NCBI RefSeq assembly: GCF_000330725.2
Contig: NZ_AMZY02000014.1
Span: 1-64,000, forward strand
Direction of reading: 5' to 3'
Source: Mariniradius saccharolyticus AK6
GTDB lineage: Bacteria > Bacteroidota > Bacteroidia > Cytophagales > Cyclobacteriaceae
DNA: 64,000 bases
The translations under genes were made by a program, and so were the position numbers. The notes beneath the pieces are model-generated. The model saw only the letters and a program-made list of their open reading frames with translations, ran no database searches and was not told the origin of the DNA. Below, piece after piece: positions 39,419-48,994 of this stretch (its first letter is position 1; every line of letters starts with the position of its first letter).

Positions 39419-39449
39419 CAAAAATAAATGTTGTAAATTGAAATGCAAA
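39419..39449 (-). promoter_or_regulatory. Promoter of the NRPS-PKS genes
   Basis: On the minus strand TTTG (39449-39446) and TATTTTTG (39426-39419) are spaced by 19 bases, an ideal Bacteroidota promoter layout. The start would be near 39412, giving a leader of about 100 nt before the ATG at 39308. The flanking 39309-39665 intergenic region shows nothing else convincing. Confidence 0.6.
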
Positions 39450-39665
39450 TATTCGGGTGTGAAATATTTTTTAGTGTATTTAAAATAAAATACTGGTTTT
39501 AAATCCCAATTCGATATAAACTTATTAAAATCCACGCAATCAAAAAAATAGCTTTCGATATACTCCAGCAAAGTTAACTGTATCTCCATTTACTTTGGAA
39601 TTACACTTTTGTGCCGATGTGAATATGCAATTCGCCACACAAAAATCCAAAACCTCCCGCTATTT

Positions 39666-42600
39666 TCATTTCAGGACCAAAGGTCTTGACGCGGTAACCA
39701 CATTGCCAGCCGAGTCAACCGCATACACATAGGCCCTTGCCGGTTTGTCGGGAATTTTGATTTCTACAAATTGCCCATTGTTGATTGTCTGTAAAATAGA
39801 GGTCCTTTTTTTCCAATCCTCGTCGTACACGACCCAAGAATAGTTCAAGGTACCTAGGTACTCATTTGTCACCGCGGCGGAAAGCCAAAGCCCTTCTCCG
39901 GGAGATACCGGATCCCAATGACCCACTATGGTGATGTCGGGGAAATTCTTGGTTTTGGAAATATCAGGTCGCCAGGCATCTTGGAGGTAATAATAGGCTG
40001 GTTTTTTTCGGCCCAAATAATCCGTAATGCCAAACCAGGTCGCCGAGCCTTCAGTCCTATCGACCCAGCTGAAGGCCATTCCACCAAGGTTTTTTCCTTG
40101 ATTTTTCAAAATATATTCCTCCCATTGCTTTTGGTACCACTCGGCCTTGGCGAGAGAGGATTGTTCAATCGCAAGTCCGCCCGTCTGGTAATCCCCCAAT
40201 TCCGTGTTCCAGTACCCTTTGGGACCAAACTCGGTGACCACATAAGGCTTGTCGGGATAAAAAGTATCCATGATATCTTGGAGCTGACTGATATTTTGCT
40301 CGTAGTATGAATTGATACCGAGTCCATCAAGATGGGGGGCGAACGCTTTGTACTGCACGATCGCGGCAATCAAGCGCTCGTTATCATGCTCTTCCGAGGA
40401 AAAAACTGGCCTTGAGGGATCAATTTCCTTGATTTTGACTGCCAAATCGTTCAGAAATTCCAAGTAACTTCTCCTGACAACTGTCAAGTACGGCTGGGCA
40501 TAATGCTTTTTCAGCAAGCCCCATGTTTCATTGCCGATATTCCAAGCGATGATGGTTTTGTCATCCTTGCGTTGCCGCACCGTTGACAGCACCCGCCTTT
40601 CGTATGCCTTTCGCTTTTTCTCATCCGTGAAAAAATCCGTTTTTGGATCAAACCAGAATCCAAACATCACCTTCAGTCCCTGCTTGTTTGCCTCGGAAAG
40701 GATATTTCGATCATAAATGCCGGGCTCATACCTCCTGATGGTATTGGCTCCCATTTCCTTGATCTTGGAAAAATCAGCTTTCAATTGCCTCTTTGAAAGC
40801 GGCATAAAGCCCTCCTCCCAGTCGTGACCCGCATTGTAACAGACACCTTTGATGTAAAAAGGTTCCCCATCCACCATTAGCTTGAATCCGGAGGTATCTC
40901 GGACCAAGGAGCTTGGCGCTTCGTAATTCGATTTTGTGGAGTCTTGTGCCCTCCGATTATTTCTCCACAGATACAGGTCCAAATCCGTCAATTGATCCAC
41001 AATTCCAATTAGATCAAAGGTCCAGTCTATATATGACTCGTCATTGGAAGGACGCCAGTCGGTAATCCAATTTCTATCCCAGTCACTGAAGAAGATTACC
41101 AAAGACCTTATTTCAGGAAACTTATCTTTGATTACAACCAACGATTCATTTACCCATGCTTTCCCGTTCTCACCCCGATAAGATGTGGAACCGAACTCCG
41201 CCAGCATGACGGGAATATCAAATCCCTTCTCCTCGATCTTGGATTTGAATGGTCTGTATATCTCTTCAAAGGTCTTGGAGGACATATCTTTGCTGGCCGA
41301 TCCATAGTTGAGAGCGGTCAAACCTATCCAGTCGACATATTGAATGTATTCTCCTTCGGGAAAATAGGCATCAAACCCTTCGGTGGACCACGGACTCCAA
41401 ACCCACGACACGTTGTGGGCACCGACCTTTTCAAATCGCAGATGGACGTATTTCCAAGCAGCCACAAACTCCTCCGGTGTATTACTCCCTGACCTAGACC
41501 AGGGGTACATAGGGTTTTCCATCTCGTGAGCAAATCTCAAGAAAACCGGTGAGTTCAAATCCCGCAAGGCAACTGCCATTTGGTCGATATACCAATCAAA
41601 ATAGCCATCCAAAATATACCGAAATACCTTGCGGTTGTTTTTGATATCTGCGATCTGCGCATAGGCGGCAAAATCGCTGGTCCAGGGTTCCCAAGTCACC
41701 ATGGGAATGGCCCCGTGTTGGATGATTTGCTTCCATTTTTCCTGTGGTAGCGGCGCGTCTCCCCAGGCCAAGTAGGTAGAAACGATGGGGAATTGGAACC
41801 CGGCATCGGCTTCGTGCCTTTGGATAAGCGATATATCGGTTTCAAAATCGAAATGTGGATCATAAATCCCGGTATAAAATCCACCCAATTCCTTTTCGAT
41901 TAGTGTTTTGGGTGTGGGGTTCAAATAACGATCCTTACCGAGATGCAATGAACTCAATAGAAAAAACCCTGTTGAAAGGAACAAAACTACCAATGCCGTG
42001 TAAAAAGCGATCCTACTGAACTTCAAATAGGAGATATGGCGTTGTTCGAGGTTGACCGCGTTCCTCAACCACTTGAATTTGGCCTTGGCATTGTTCACCC
42101 ATGTTGTTTGGCCGATTGCAAATGCTCCAAAAAAGATCACTGCATTGATGCCAGCAAAGACCGCCATCAACATGCTGTAGGGTTGCCAATCCACATACAA
42201 GCCATAAATGACAGCAAAAACGGAGACCAAAGCCAAGACCAGATTTGGTAATCCCAAGAGAAACTCCCCTTTGGTGGAATGCTCCTTTGGCGTAGGAATA
42301 TACGGTACCTTGATATTCAGAAGTGTATATACGAATCCAATAATGAAAATCCACCAGGTCCCGACTCGAAGCATACCACCAACCAAATGTATCCCTCTTT
42401 CTTCGGAATGATTGAGCCATGCTTGTGCATAAAACCGATAGAGTAGACTGAATAGGAAAAATGGGGTGAAATAGACAAAAAACACCTTGGGATCCATCAG
42501 CCAAGGATACTCGCTCGTAATTAAGGCCAAGGCCGGTACAAAAACATCAATCAGGGTGATAAATCCGAACAGGTAGTAAATCGGCAACAAGCCATAATGT

Positions 42601-43559
42601 ATCTTTTGGCGCCAAGTGAATTTGAAAAACAGCTTCGGGAAAAGATTGAACCAGAGATCAAAGGTGCCGCGGCTCCATTTCAATTGTTGTTTGTAATAGG
42701 CTGAAATACTGCTGGGAACCTGCCCGCGTGATAAAATCACAGGCTCATAGGCAGACTTCCATCCTTTGGCGTGGAGCAGCATGGAGGTATGCATGTCTTC
42801 GGTCAAACCGGGGGCATGGCCTCCAATGGAGTCCAATGCTGCCCTCCGGAAGGTGCAATTGGCACCAATCGCTTGGGCGGTACCATATTCCCCCATCGCC
42901 TGCATATAGGGCCCATAAAACAAATAAGTCTGTTCGGCAGCGCCTTGCGCAATAAGGGACTCCTTTTGATTGCCATATGCCTGTACGACTTGCACATAGC
43001 CGATTTCAGGATCATCAAAATGGTGCAAGACATGATCCAAAAACTCAGGAAACGGAGCATGATCCGGATCTAAAATCACGCATAATTCACCCGTGGCCTG
43101 CTTGAGTGCATTGTTGACATTTCCGGCCTTTGCGTTTTCATGTGTTTGGCGGGTCACATGCACAACGCCAAGTTCCCGACAAAGGCGCTTGGCAATAGGA
43201 TCGTCGCCTTCATCGCAGAGGTAGCTCGTATGGGGATATCTCACCGCTACCATCGCCTTCAGCGTTCGCTCCAGCATGTCGTACGGCTCTCCGGGAACGA
43301 AAGTGGTCAGCATGTCGACGGTATATTTCCTAGCTGGCTGCTTGGGATTAGCTGAAACGGGACGCGGTTTTGGCAGACCAGCAAAGTGGTACCATTCAAA
43401 CCCAACCTTCAACAGTTTGAAGATCAAGGAAATCATCAAAAGGTAGTAGGTAAATCGATAGCCAATCCTAACCTCCTCAAAAAATCCATATAAGAAAATG
43501 ACCAAGGATGAAATCGCAAGCAAGAGGATCAGTTTCCCCTGAAAAAGTTTCCCGTTCAT
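39666..43559 (-). CDS. Membrane GT2 polysaccharide synthase fused to GH26-like and GH2/GH5-like hydrolase domains
   Basis: The 1297-aa protein has two N-terminal helices and a cellulose-synthase-type GT2 domain (about 80-300). Visible motifs are D164-P-D166, T253-E254-D255 and Q291-Q-L-K-W295 (K in place of R in QxxRW). About six more helices follow (320-545). After the last helix comes a GH26-like barrel (about 555-860) with acid/base Glu679 in RFAHEMEN and nucleophile Glu788 in LAEFG. A second TIM barrel of the GH2/GH5 type follows (about 890-1200) with Glu1011 in NIGNETWG and Glu1110 in VTEFG, then a small beta domain. The topology would place both hydrolases in the periplasm at the exit of the synthase channel. 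Family knowledge suggests beta-linked glucan or mannan chemistry; the true polymer is unknown. Confidence 0.85.
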   Translation of the reverse strand: MNGKLFQGKLILLLAISSLVIFLYGFFEEVRIGYRFTYYLLMISLIFKLLKVGFEWYHFAGLPKPRPVSANPKQPARKYTVDMLTTFVPGEPYDMLERTLKAMVAVRYPHTSYLCDEGDDPIAKRLCRELGVVHVTRQTHENAKAGNVNNALKQATGELCVILDPDHAPFPEFLDHVLHHFDDPEIGYVQVVQAYGNQKESLIAQGAAEQTYLFYGPYMQAMGEYGTAQAIGANCTFRRAALDSIGGHAPGLTEDMHTSMLLHAKGWKSAYEPVILSRGQVPSSISAYYKQQLKWSRGTFDLWFNLFPKLFFKFTWRQKIHYGLLPIYYLFGFITLIDVFVPALALITSEYPWLMDPKVFFVYFTPFFLFSLLYRFYAQAWLNHSEERGIHLVGGMLRVGTWWIFIIGFVYTLLNIKVPYIPTPKEHSTKGEFLLGLPNLVLALVSVFAVIYGLYVDWQPYSMLMAVFAGINAVIFFGAFAIGQTTWVNNAKAKFKWLRNAVNLEQRHISYLKFSRIAFYTALVVLFLSTGFFLLSSLHLGKDRYLNPTPKTLIEKELGGFYTGIYDPHFDFETDISLIQRHEADAGFQFPIVSTYLAWGDAPLPQEKWKQIIQHGAIPMVTWEPWTSDFAAYAQIADIKNNRKVFRYILDGYFDWYIDQMAVALRDLNSPVFLRFAHEMENPMYPWSRSGSNTPEEFVAAWKYVHLRFEKVGAHNVSWVWSPWSTEGFDAYFPEGEYIQYVDWIGLTALNYGSASKDMSSKTFEEIYRPFKSKIEEKGFDIPVMLAEFGSTSYRGENGKAWVNESLVVIKDKFPEIRSLVIFFSDWDRNWITDWRPSNDESYIDWTFDLIGIVDQLTDLDLYLWRNNRRAQDSTKSNYEAPSSLVRDTSGFKLMVDGEPFYIKGVCYNAGHDWEEGFMPLSKRQLKADFSKIKEMGANTIRRYEPGIYDRNILSEANKQGLKVMFGFWFDPKTDFFTDEKKRKAYERRVLSTVRQRKDDKTIIAWNIGNETWGLLKKHYAQPYLTVVRRSYLEFLNDLAVKIKEIDPSRPVFSSEEHDNERLIAAIVQYKAFAPHLDGLGINSYYEQNISQLQDIMDTFYPDKPYVVTEFGPKGYWNTELGDYQTGGLAIEQSSLAKAEWYQKQWEEYILKNQGKNLGGMAFSWVDRTEGSATWFGITDYLGRKKPAYYYLQDAWRPDISKTKNFPDITIVGHWDPVSPGEGLWLSAAVTNEYLGTLNYSWVVYDEDWKKRTSILQTINNGQFVEIKIPDKPARAYVYAVDSAGNVVTASRPLVLK

Positions 43560-43667
43560 AAAATAGATTAGGTGAAATATTTTAAAGCAAAAAACATTAT
43601 TTTATTTCTAAAAAACAATTTTGTCGGTGTAAAATAAAATTTATGTTTATTTGGTAAATATTTGGAT

Positions 43668-43675
43668 TATTTTTG
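43668..43675 (+). promoter_or_regulatory. Candidate -7 promoter element before the lipoprotein hydrolase gene
   Basis: TATTTTTG matches TAnnTTTG and would start transcription about 20 nt before the ATG at 43704. The nearest upstream TTG (43651-43653) is only 14 bases away, shorter than usual. Confidence 0.3.
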
Positions 43676-43703
43676 AACACAAAAAAGAAAAAAGAAATAC
43701 AAA

Positions 43704-45008
43704 ATGAAAAGCGATGGCTTGGGAATAATATTTTGCTTCCTAATTCTACTTGGGATTTTTTCATCCTGTCACAAAAAAAATATTGAAAATCAGACACCTA
43801 CCGTAGCGGTGCGTTACGAAAATGGAAGGGCTTTCCTGTACAGGAATGGTGCCCCCTATTACATCAAAGGTGCCGCTGGAACTGAGCATATGGATAAGGT
43901 AGCGGCATTCGGCGGGAATTCGATCAGGACTTGGAACCTGCAGGATGCCGACAGCATTTTGGATAAAGCCCACGAACTTGGTTTGACGGTGACGCTAGGA
44001 ATCGAAATCGGTCGCCCACTTTGGGGAAATGATTTCGCCTACTGGAAAACTTGGGAAGTGGATAAGAAAATAGAAGAAATAAGGCCCTTTGTAGAGAAGT
44101 ATAAAGATCATCCTGCCCTGTTGATGTGGGGGGTTGGGAATGAAGTGAAAGGGTATGGAGGTGGAACTAGGTTAGAAGTTTACTATATTACCAATCAAGT
44201 CGCGAAGATGGTCAAGGAAGTTGATCCAAATCACCCAACAATGACTGCTTTGAATCATTCATCCAAAATTGACTTCCTTACCAGCCTAGTTTTATCACAT
44301 ATCGACGTCTTGGGTTTTAATGCCTTTAGAGACTTAGACCGCATGTCTGGAAAGATATACGGGGAAGACGGATGGAAAAAAGCCTATATTTTTTCCGAGT
44401 GGGGAACTTGGGGTCATTGGCAGGCACCAGAAACCGAATGGGGTGCGCCCAAGGAATTGAAGGACGCTGAAAAAAGACATGCCATTGAGCAGAATTGGAA
44501 TATCATGCAGCAGGATTCCTCCCTTCTTTTTGGGGGGTATGCTTTCTATTGGGGACACAAGCATGAGGGTACCCAAACCTGGTTCAGTTTCTTCTCCAAG
44601 GAAGGTCTTGAAACGCCTTCCCTTCAGTTTTTAAAAGAAGCATGGTCTGGAAAAACGGTGGAAAATGCCGCTCCTTATGTCAGCGACATTTCGATTGACG
44701 ACCCAAAAAGTTTTGTCAGGGACAATTTATACCTGGAAAGCGACAAAATCTATACGGCTAGTGCACTGGCAGAAGATCCCGAAGCAGACTCATTGGAATT
44801 CATTTGGGAAATCAGGGACGAAGAAAATTACTTTCTTGATAAAAACTATTCCAACCCAATCGACTCCCTGATTGTGGATACAAAAGGACCAAGAGTCCAA
44901 TTCAAGACCCCAAAAGATGAGGGTCCGTTCAGGATTTTTGTCCATGCACTTGATGGCCGGGGGAATTTCTCCTCCTACAATATCCCATTTTATGTCCTGA
45001 AAAGGTGA
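43704..45008 (+). CDS. Lipoprotein glycoside hydrolase, GH2/GH5-like TIM barrel
   Basis: The 434-aa product has a lipoprotein signal (cysteine 22 in SSCHK). It then has a hydrolase barrel (about 37-320) with acid/base Glu147 in WGVGNEVKG and probable nucleophile Glu232 in FSEWGTWG. The start YENGRAFLYRNGAPYYIKG resembles DGEPFYIKGVCYN in the second hydrolase domain of the divergent synthase, indicating shared ancestry. The C-terminal 110 residues form an Ig-like beta domain. The protein is expected on an outer- or inner-membrane lipid anchor facing the periplasm or surface. It probably works on the polymer made by the divergent synthase 145 bases away. Substrate is unknown. Confidence 0.8.
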   Translation: MKSDGLGIIFCFLILLGIFSSCHKKNIENQTPTVAVRYENGRAFLYRNGAPYYIKGAAGTEHMDKVAAFGGNSIRTWNLQDADSILDKAHELGLTVTLGIEIGRPLWGNDFAYWKTWEVDKKIEEIRPFVEKYKDHPALLMWGVGNEVKGYGGGTRLEVYYITNQVAKMVKEVDPNHPTMTALNHSSKIDFLTSLVLSHIDVLGFNAFRDLDRMSGKIYGEDGWKKAYIFSEWGTWGHWQAPETEWGAPKELKDAEKRHAIEQNWNIMQQDSSLLFGGYAFYWGHKHEGTQTWFSFFSKEGLETPSLQFLKEAWSGKTVENAAPYVSDISIDDPKSFVRDNLYLESDKIYTASALAEDPEADSLEFIWEIRDEENYFLDKNYSNPIDSLIVDTKGPRVQFKTPKDEGPFRIFVHALDGRGNFSSYNIPFYVLKR

Positions 45009-45143
45009 ATTAAGGGTGTTATTGATTCAAATTTCCCCTTTGCTTGGCACTACATGATAAATAAAGATTTTATTCCTCTACCCAAGCTTGCATTCCTTCC
45101 TACGTTTCTTGAATAACCCTCATCCCGCCCCAATAGGCACCCA

Positions 45144-45213
45144 TCTTGTGTCTTGCATCTTGTGTCTTGCATCTTGTGTCTTGTGTCTCCTGTCTCACAT
45201 CTAGCTTCTCACC
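45144..45213 (-). repeat. Degenerate 7-bp tandem repeat at a gene end
   Basis: Ten heptads of the type TCTTGTG/TCTTGCA on the plus strand run in register and end inside the last bases of the GT2 gene that stops at 45209. Read in the sense of that gene they are CACAAGA/TGCAAGA, similar to the AAGATAC/AAGACGC heptads after the lyase gene at 8283. Confidence 0.85.
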
Positions 45214-45943
45214 TATACCTCCATATCGTCCAAAGTATCTTGTACCCTGCCCCAATCACGCCTTTGACGGTGCCGGAGACTTTGGAGACTCCGATACGGC
45301 GGCGGTAGTCCACAGGGATTTCGGCTAGCTTCCAGCCCGCCTTGGCGGCCTTGATCTGCATCTCGATCGTCCAACCGTAGTTTTGGTCCTCCATCCCAAG
45401 AATGCTCAGCTTGGCCCAGCGGGCAGCACGAAATGGCCCTAAATCGGTAAATTTCACGCCATAAAGGTAATCCATCAGGCGCGTAGCCAGCCAATTACCA
45501 AAGCGCTGGGGAATGGTCATGCTGCCCCGTTCTCTTTTTCCCAAAGCCCGGGAACCTATCACCAAATCGGCCTTTCCATCTTGGATGGGTTGGATTAGGT
45601 TAGCCATTTGCGCGGGAAAATCGCTGAAGTCCCCATCCAAAAAAACAAGAATGTCAGGTCGTACTTCCTGCTTCGATATCCAAGCCATGCCTGTAAGGCA
45701 AGCTTTGCCATAACCCATTTGGGGTTCGTCCAAGACGATTGCGCCGGCATTTTCTGCTGCTGCCCGGGTATTGTCCGTAGAAGCATTGTTGACCACGACG
45801 ATATGCCTGACAAAATCAGGAATTTCAGCGATCACTTTGCCGATGGACTGCTCCTCGTTGTAGGCGGGAATCAACACATCTACTACCGGGAACTGATTTC
45901 CTTGCATTTGCGAATTGACTGTTGACAAATTTTTCTCATTCAT
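45209..45943 (-). CDS. GT2 glycosyltransferase, dolichyl-phosphate mannosyltransferase (DPM1)-like
   Basis: The product is about 244 aa and has the compact DPM1-like GT-A fold. It has VLIPAYNEEQSIGKVIAEI, VVNNASTDNT and the DXD-containing LVFLDGDFSDFP, and lacks membrane helices. Such enzymes usually transfer a sugar from GDP-mannose or UDP-glucose to a polyprenyl phosphate. A TTG at 45958 is in frame upstream, but the ATG at 45943 is preferred. It lies 34 bases after the preceding GT2 gene and ends a five-gene minus-strand operon. The acceptor may be a lipid carrier, by inference. Confidence 0.85.
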   Translation of the reverse strand: MNEKNLSTVNSQMQGNQFPVVDVLIPAYNEEQSIGKVIAEIPDFVRHIVVVNNASTDNTRAAAENAGAIVLDEPQMGYGKACLTGMAWISKQEVRPDILVFLDGDFSDFPAQMANLIQPIQDGKADLVIGSRALGKRERGSMTIPQRFGNWLATRLMDYLYGVKFTDLGPFRAARWAKLSILGMEDQNYGWTIEMQIKAAKAGWKLAEIPVDYRRRIGVSKVSGTVKGVIGAGYKILWTIWRYR

Positions 45944-45977
45944 TCTATGTGTTTCCAACGGCTTTCCTGAACAAAGC

Positions 45978-47450
45978 CTATCTAGGCATTGATCTAATGC
46001 CTACCAAGGATTGGATCCCCACCATCAGAAATCCTAATCCAAGCAGCAGGTGAAATACCAAAAAGGGATAGGTATGAGAAACTGCGGACAAAATGGCTAT
46101 GGATAGAAAGAGAATCCCAAATGATAATTCCAAATAGGTACTTACCGGAACTTGAAAGCGATGATAGGCACTTTTTTGCAAAGCATGATCCCCTCCGACC
46201 AAATTGTACTTCGGTGTCCTGACAAAGGGGGACTTTTTTCCGGTCCAGGCTTCCCAAACCGCCTGAGAGTTGTGCAAAGCCAAGCCCATCGAAGCCGACA
46301 GAAACAGTGGCAGTTCCCAAGCAAAGCGGAGCCAACGCTTCGGAGAATGCCCAGAAAGACTGCTGTTGGCAAAAAAATAAACCATGGCTATGACGACAAA
46401 CCCGAGCAGAAACACCGCTGCGGCACGAAAATATTGCACATCCAGTAAGCCCTTGTAGAACCCATACCAAATCGGAATGCTGCTGATTGCTGCCGTCAGA
46501 ATGGCCACGAAAATCGCCGAATTGAGCAGATGGGCCATGGCATGAAGCTTCTTTCTCAAACTGTAGGGTTTTCGCAGTACCTCCCCCAAATGCTTGACCG
46601 CACACTCGGCTCCGCCTTTGGTCCAGCGGAACTGCTGGGATTTGATCGCAGGCATCACGGGCGGAAGTTCGGCAGGCGACTCGATATCCGGACGGTAGAC
46701 AAATCGCCATCCCTTTTCCTGGGCCCTATAGCTCAGGTCCAAATCCTCCGTGAGTGTATCGTCATGCCAATTACCTGCGTCTAGAATGCAGCTTTTCCGC
46801 CAAATTCCTCCCGTGCCATTGAAGTTGATGAAAGCGTTTTGGGCGTTACGGCCCATCTGTTCTACCGTGAAATGGGCATCGAGGGCAAAGGCCTGTAAGC
46901 GGGTAAGCACGGAATAACCTTCATTGAGGTGCGTCCAGCGGGTCTGTACCAAGCCGACTTGGGGGTCGGCAAAATGCCCCAATGTTTTGCACAAAAACTC
47001 CGGGTCAGGTACAAAATCCGCGTCAAAGATCGCGATAAACTCCCCTCTTGCCCTCGCCAAGCCTTCCCGCAAAGCGCCCGCCTTAAAGCCCTTTCGGTCT
47101 GTCCGGTGGATGTAGACAAATGGAAATCCCGGAAACTCTTTGAGCTTTGATTGGATGATTTTTTGAGTCCTGTCGGTGCTGTCGTCTAATATTTGGACTT
47201 CCAATTTGTCCAGTGGATAGTGGATTTTTGCCACGGATGCCAACAGTCTTTCGACCACGTACATTTCGTTGAAGACGGGTAATTGAATCGTAACAAAAGG
47301 TAAGGGAAGGCTTTCCTCGCTGAGAGGTGCGGGTTTTTCCTTATTGAATTTAAAAAAATGCCACAGCAGGTCCGCTTGTGCCAGCGCATAGGCAAACACA
47401 AACAGCATGGCAAGGAAGTAAATTCCCAATGAAACGTAAATAAACAGCAT
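45978..47450 (-). CDS. Processive GT2 membrane glycosyltransferase (cellulose/mannan-synthase-like)
   Basis: The 490-aa protein has one N-terminal helix and a GT2 domain with DDSTDRT, the DXD in FDADFVPDPEF, TEDLDLSYRA and the product-binding QQFRWTKG (QxxRW). At least four C-terminal helices follow (about 310-470). This set of motifs is typical of processive or lipid-directed synthases such as CslA-like proteins. Its ATG shares one base with the stop of the polyferredoxin gene upstream (TGATG), implying translational coupling. That coupling to redox proteins is unusual. Product could be a glycolipid or short glucan/mannan; I cannot tell which. Confidence 0.85.
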   Translation of the reverse strand: MLFIYVSLGIYFLAMLFVFAYALAQADLLWHFFKFNKEKPAPLSEESLPLPFVTIQLPVFNEMYVVERLLASVAKIHYPLDKLEVQILDDSTDRTQKIIQSKLKEFPGFPFVYIHRTDRKGFKAGALREGLARARGEFIAIFDADFVPDPEFLCKTLGHFADPQVGLVQTRWTHLNEGYSVLTRLQAFALDAHFTVEQMGRNAQNAFINFNGTGGIWRKSCILDAGNWHDDTLTEDLDLSYRAQEKGWRFVYRPDIESPAELPPVMPAIKSQQFRWTKGGAECAVKHLGEVLRKPYSLRKKLHAMAHLLNSAIFVAILTAAISSIPIWYGFYKGLLDVQYFRAAAVFLLGFVVIAMVYFFANSSLSGHSPKRWLRFAWELPLFLSASMGLALHNSQAVWEAWTGKKSPFVRTPKYNLVGGDHALQKSAYHRFQVPVSTYLELSFGILFLSIAILSAVSHTYPFLVFHLLLGLGFLMVGIQSLVGIRSMPR

Positions 47451-48994
47451 CAGGCGTTGAGGGTGATGGAATTGTTCCCGATCAAAATGGGCTTTTCATT
47501 GATTCTGCCCTCTTCGTCGGCATTTTCGAGCTTGAGTACGCCCCTTGGGCAGACTGCACTACAAACACCACAGCCTACACAGGAGGACCTGACGATATTT
47601 TGTCCCCGCTGCGCATACCAGCGGACATCGATGCCCATTTCGCAATAAGTCGAGCAATTGCCACAGGAAATACACTGTCCGCCATTGGTGGTAATCCGGA
47701 AGCGGGACTTAAAGCGCTGTACAATCCCCAGGTATGCCGCCAAAGGACAGCCAAATCTACACCAAACGCGGTTACCCATCAAGGGGTAAAATCCCGTACC
47801 CACTACACCTGCAAACGCGGAACCGATGGCAAAGCCATAAATGCTGTGCAATTGGTTGGTCGCTTGGCCCAAGAGGGCAAATTCCGTGAAGTAATTGGCA
47901 ATCGTCAGCCCAGTCATCAATATGGCAAAAACCAAAACGCCGTGAATCAGGTACCGCTCTATTTTCCAAGCCTTGACGGATTTGTCGGAAAGCTGCCGAT
48001 AAGGGTCGCCCAAGGTCTCGGCCAGTCCGCCACAGCCGCAGACCCAAGAACAGTACCATCTTTTCCCAAAGAAATAAGTAAAAATAGGCACCCCCAACAC
48101 GATGAGTATTATCCCCCAAATCAGCATGAACATACCCAAAGCCCCGGCATTGACCATGCCGTCGATTCGGTAATCGTAGAAAAAGGAGTAATCCAAAGGC
48201 CAGATATTTTTGAAATCATGCCAAGGCATGTTCATCAAGACCATGATTTCGGGTAAAAGAAAGGCAAAGGCCAATTGGAAAAACATGACCGAGACGGTGC
48301 GGATGGTTTGGTAGGCATTGCCTCTGTACTTGCGAAACATCCGGATACCCATGACGATAATAGCCAAAGTGTACACAAAGCCGTACAAGAACCATTGGCT
48401 GGCGGGATTGCCGGAAAGTGCCATGCTGATCGGGTCAACCATCAGGACAAGGTTTGTCAGGTATTCCGGAAACCAGTACAGCACGATGTAAAAAAGAATG
48501 AGCCAAGTCCCGGTCAATATTCCCAAAAGCCCTTTGGATTTCATCGAAGAAAAGAAAATCCCGTCATGCTTGATCCCTTCGGGCTTGCCACGGTACATGG
48601 GCAGGATGTACATCAGCGCCCCGACAACTCCAAAAACCACCGTGATGAATAAATAGAAATGAGGATTTTGGCTTACAGGGCCAAGTGCGGAGGCCTTGGT
48701 CAAGGCGAATGCATAATTATCCCAAATGACCTTGTCCCATTGCTGATTGGCTTTCATTGCGTCATTGTAGCCTCCGAATAGGCGGTTGAATTCCCCCATA
48801 AAGGCAAAGTTGGAGCTGAACTCCTGCCCGACCATAGGCGCCAGGACTTCCTCCATCACGCCGAGATGCTCGGTTTTCACGCTCGCCGCTAAGGTTTCCT
48901 TTTCCAGCTTGTAGCTACCAATGAAAGGCAGCACCGAAAACAGCAGCAAGCTGATTACAAAAATGACGATTCCGGCTTGTTGGAACTGCTTCAT
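47450..48994 (-). CDS. Membrane-bound 4Fe-4S polyferredoxin (NapH/RdxA-like)
   Basis: The 514-aa protein has an N-terminal helix, a large extracytoplasmic loop and about six helices between residues 100 and 370. A C-rich motif WYCSWVCGCGGLAETLGDP lies next to a helix and a second, WCRFGCP, later on. Two ferredoxin-type clusters follow near the C-terminus (CISCGNCSTYC and CVGCGVCSAVCPRG). This resembles NapH/CcoG-type proteins that pass electrons across or into the membrane. The start overlaps the stop of the FAD oxidoreductase by four bases (ATGA), strongly suggesting that the oxidoreductase feeds it electrons. The terminal acceptor is not apparent. Confidence 0.88.
   Translation of the reverse strand: MKQFQQAGIVIFVISLLLFSVLPFIGSYKLEKETLAASVKTEHLGVMEEVLAPMVGQEFSSNFAFMGEFNRLFGGYNDAMKANQQWDKVIWDNYAFALTKASALGPVSQNPHFYLFITVVFGVVGALMYILPMYRGKPEGIKHDGIFFSSMKSKGLLGILTGTWLILFYIVLYWFPEYLTNLVLMVDPISMALSGNPASQWFLYGFVYTLAIIVMGIRMFRKYRGNAYQTIRTVSVMFFQLAFAFLLPEIMVLMNMPWHDFKNIWPLDYSFFYDYRIDGMVNAGALGMFMLIWGIILIVLGVPIFTYFFGKRWYCSWVCGCGGLAETLGDPYRQLSDKSVKAWKIERYLIHGVLVFAILMTGLTIANYFTEFALLGQATNQLHSIYGFAIGSAFAGVVGTGFYPLMGNRVWCRFGCPLAAYLGIVQRFKSRFRITTNGGQCISCGNCSTYCEMGIDVRWYAQRGQNIVRSSCVGCGVCSAVCPRGVLKLENADEEGRINEKPILIGNNSITLNA

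Noticed and set aside
39359-39589. 76-codon minus-strand frame upstream of the NRPS-PKS gene
   Set aside because: The consensus promoter of the NRPS-PKS gene lies inside it and would start transcription after its start codon; no recognisable family.
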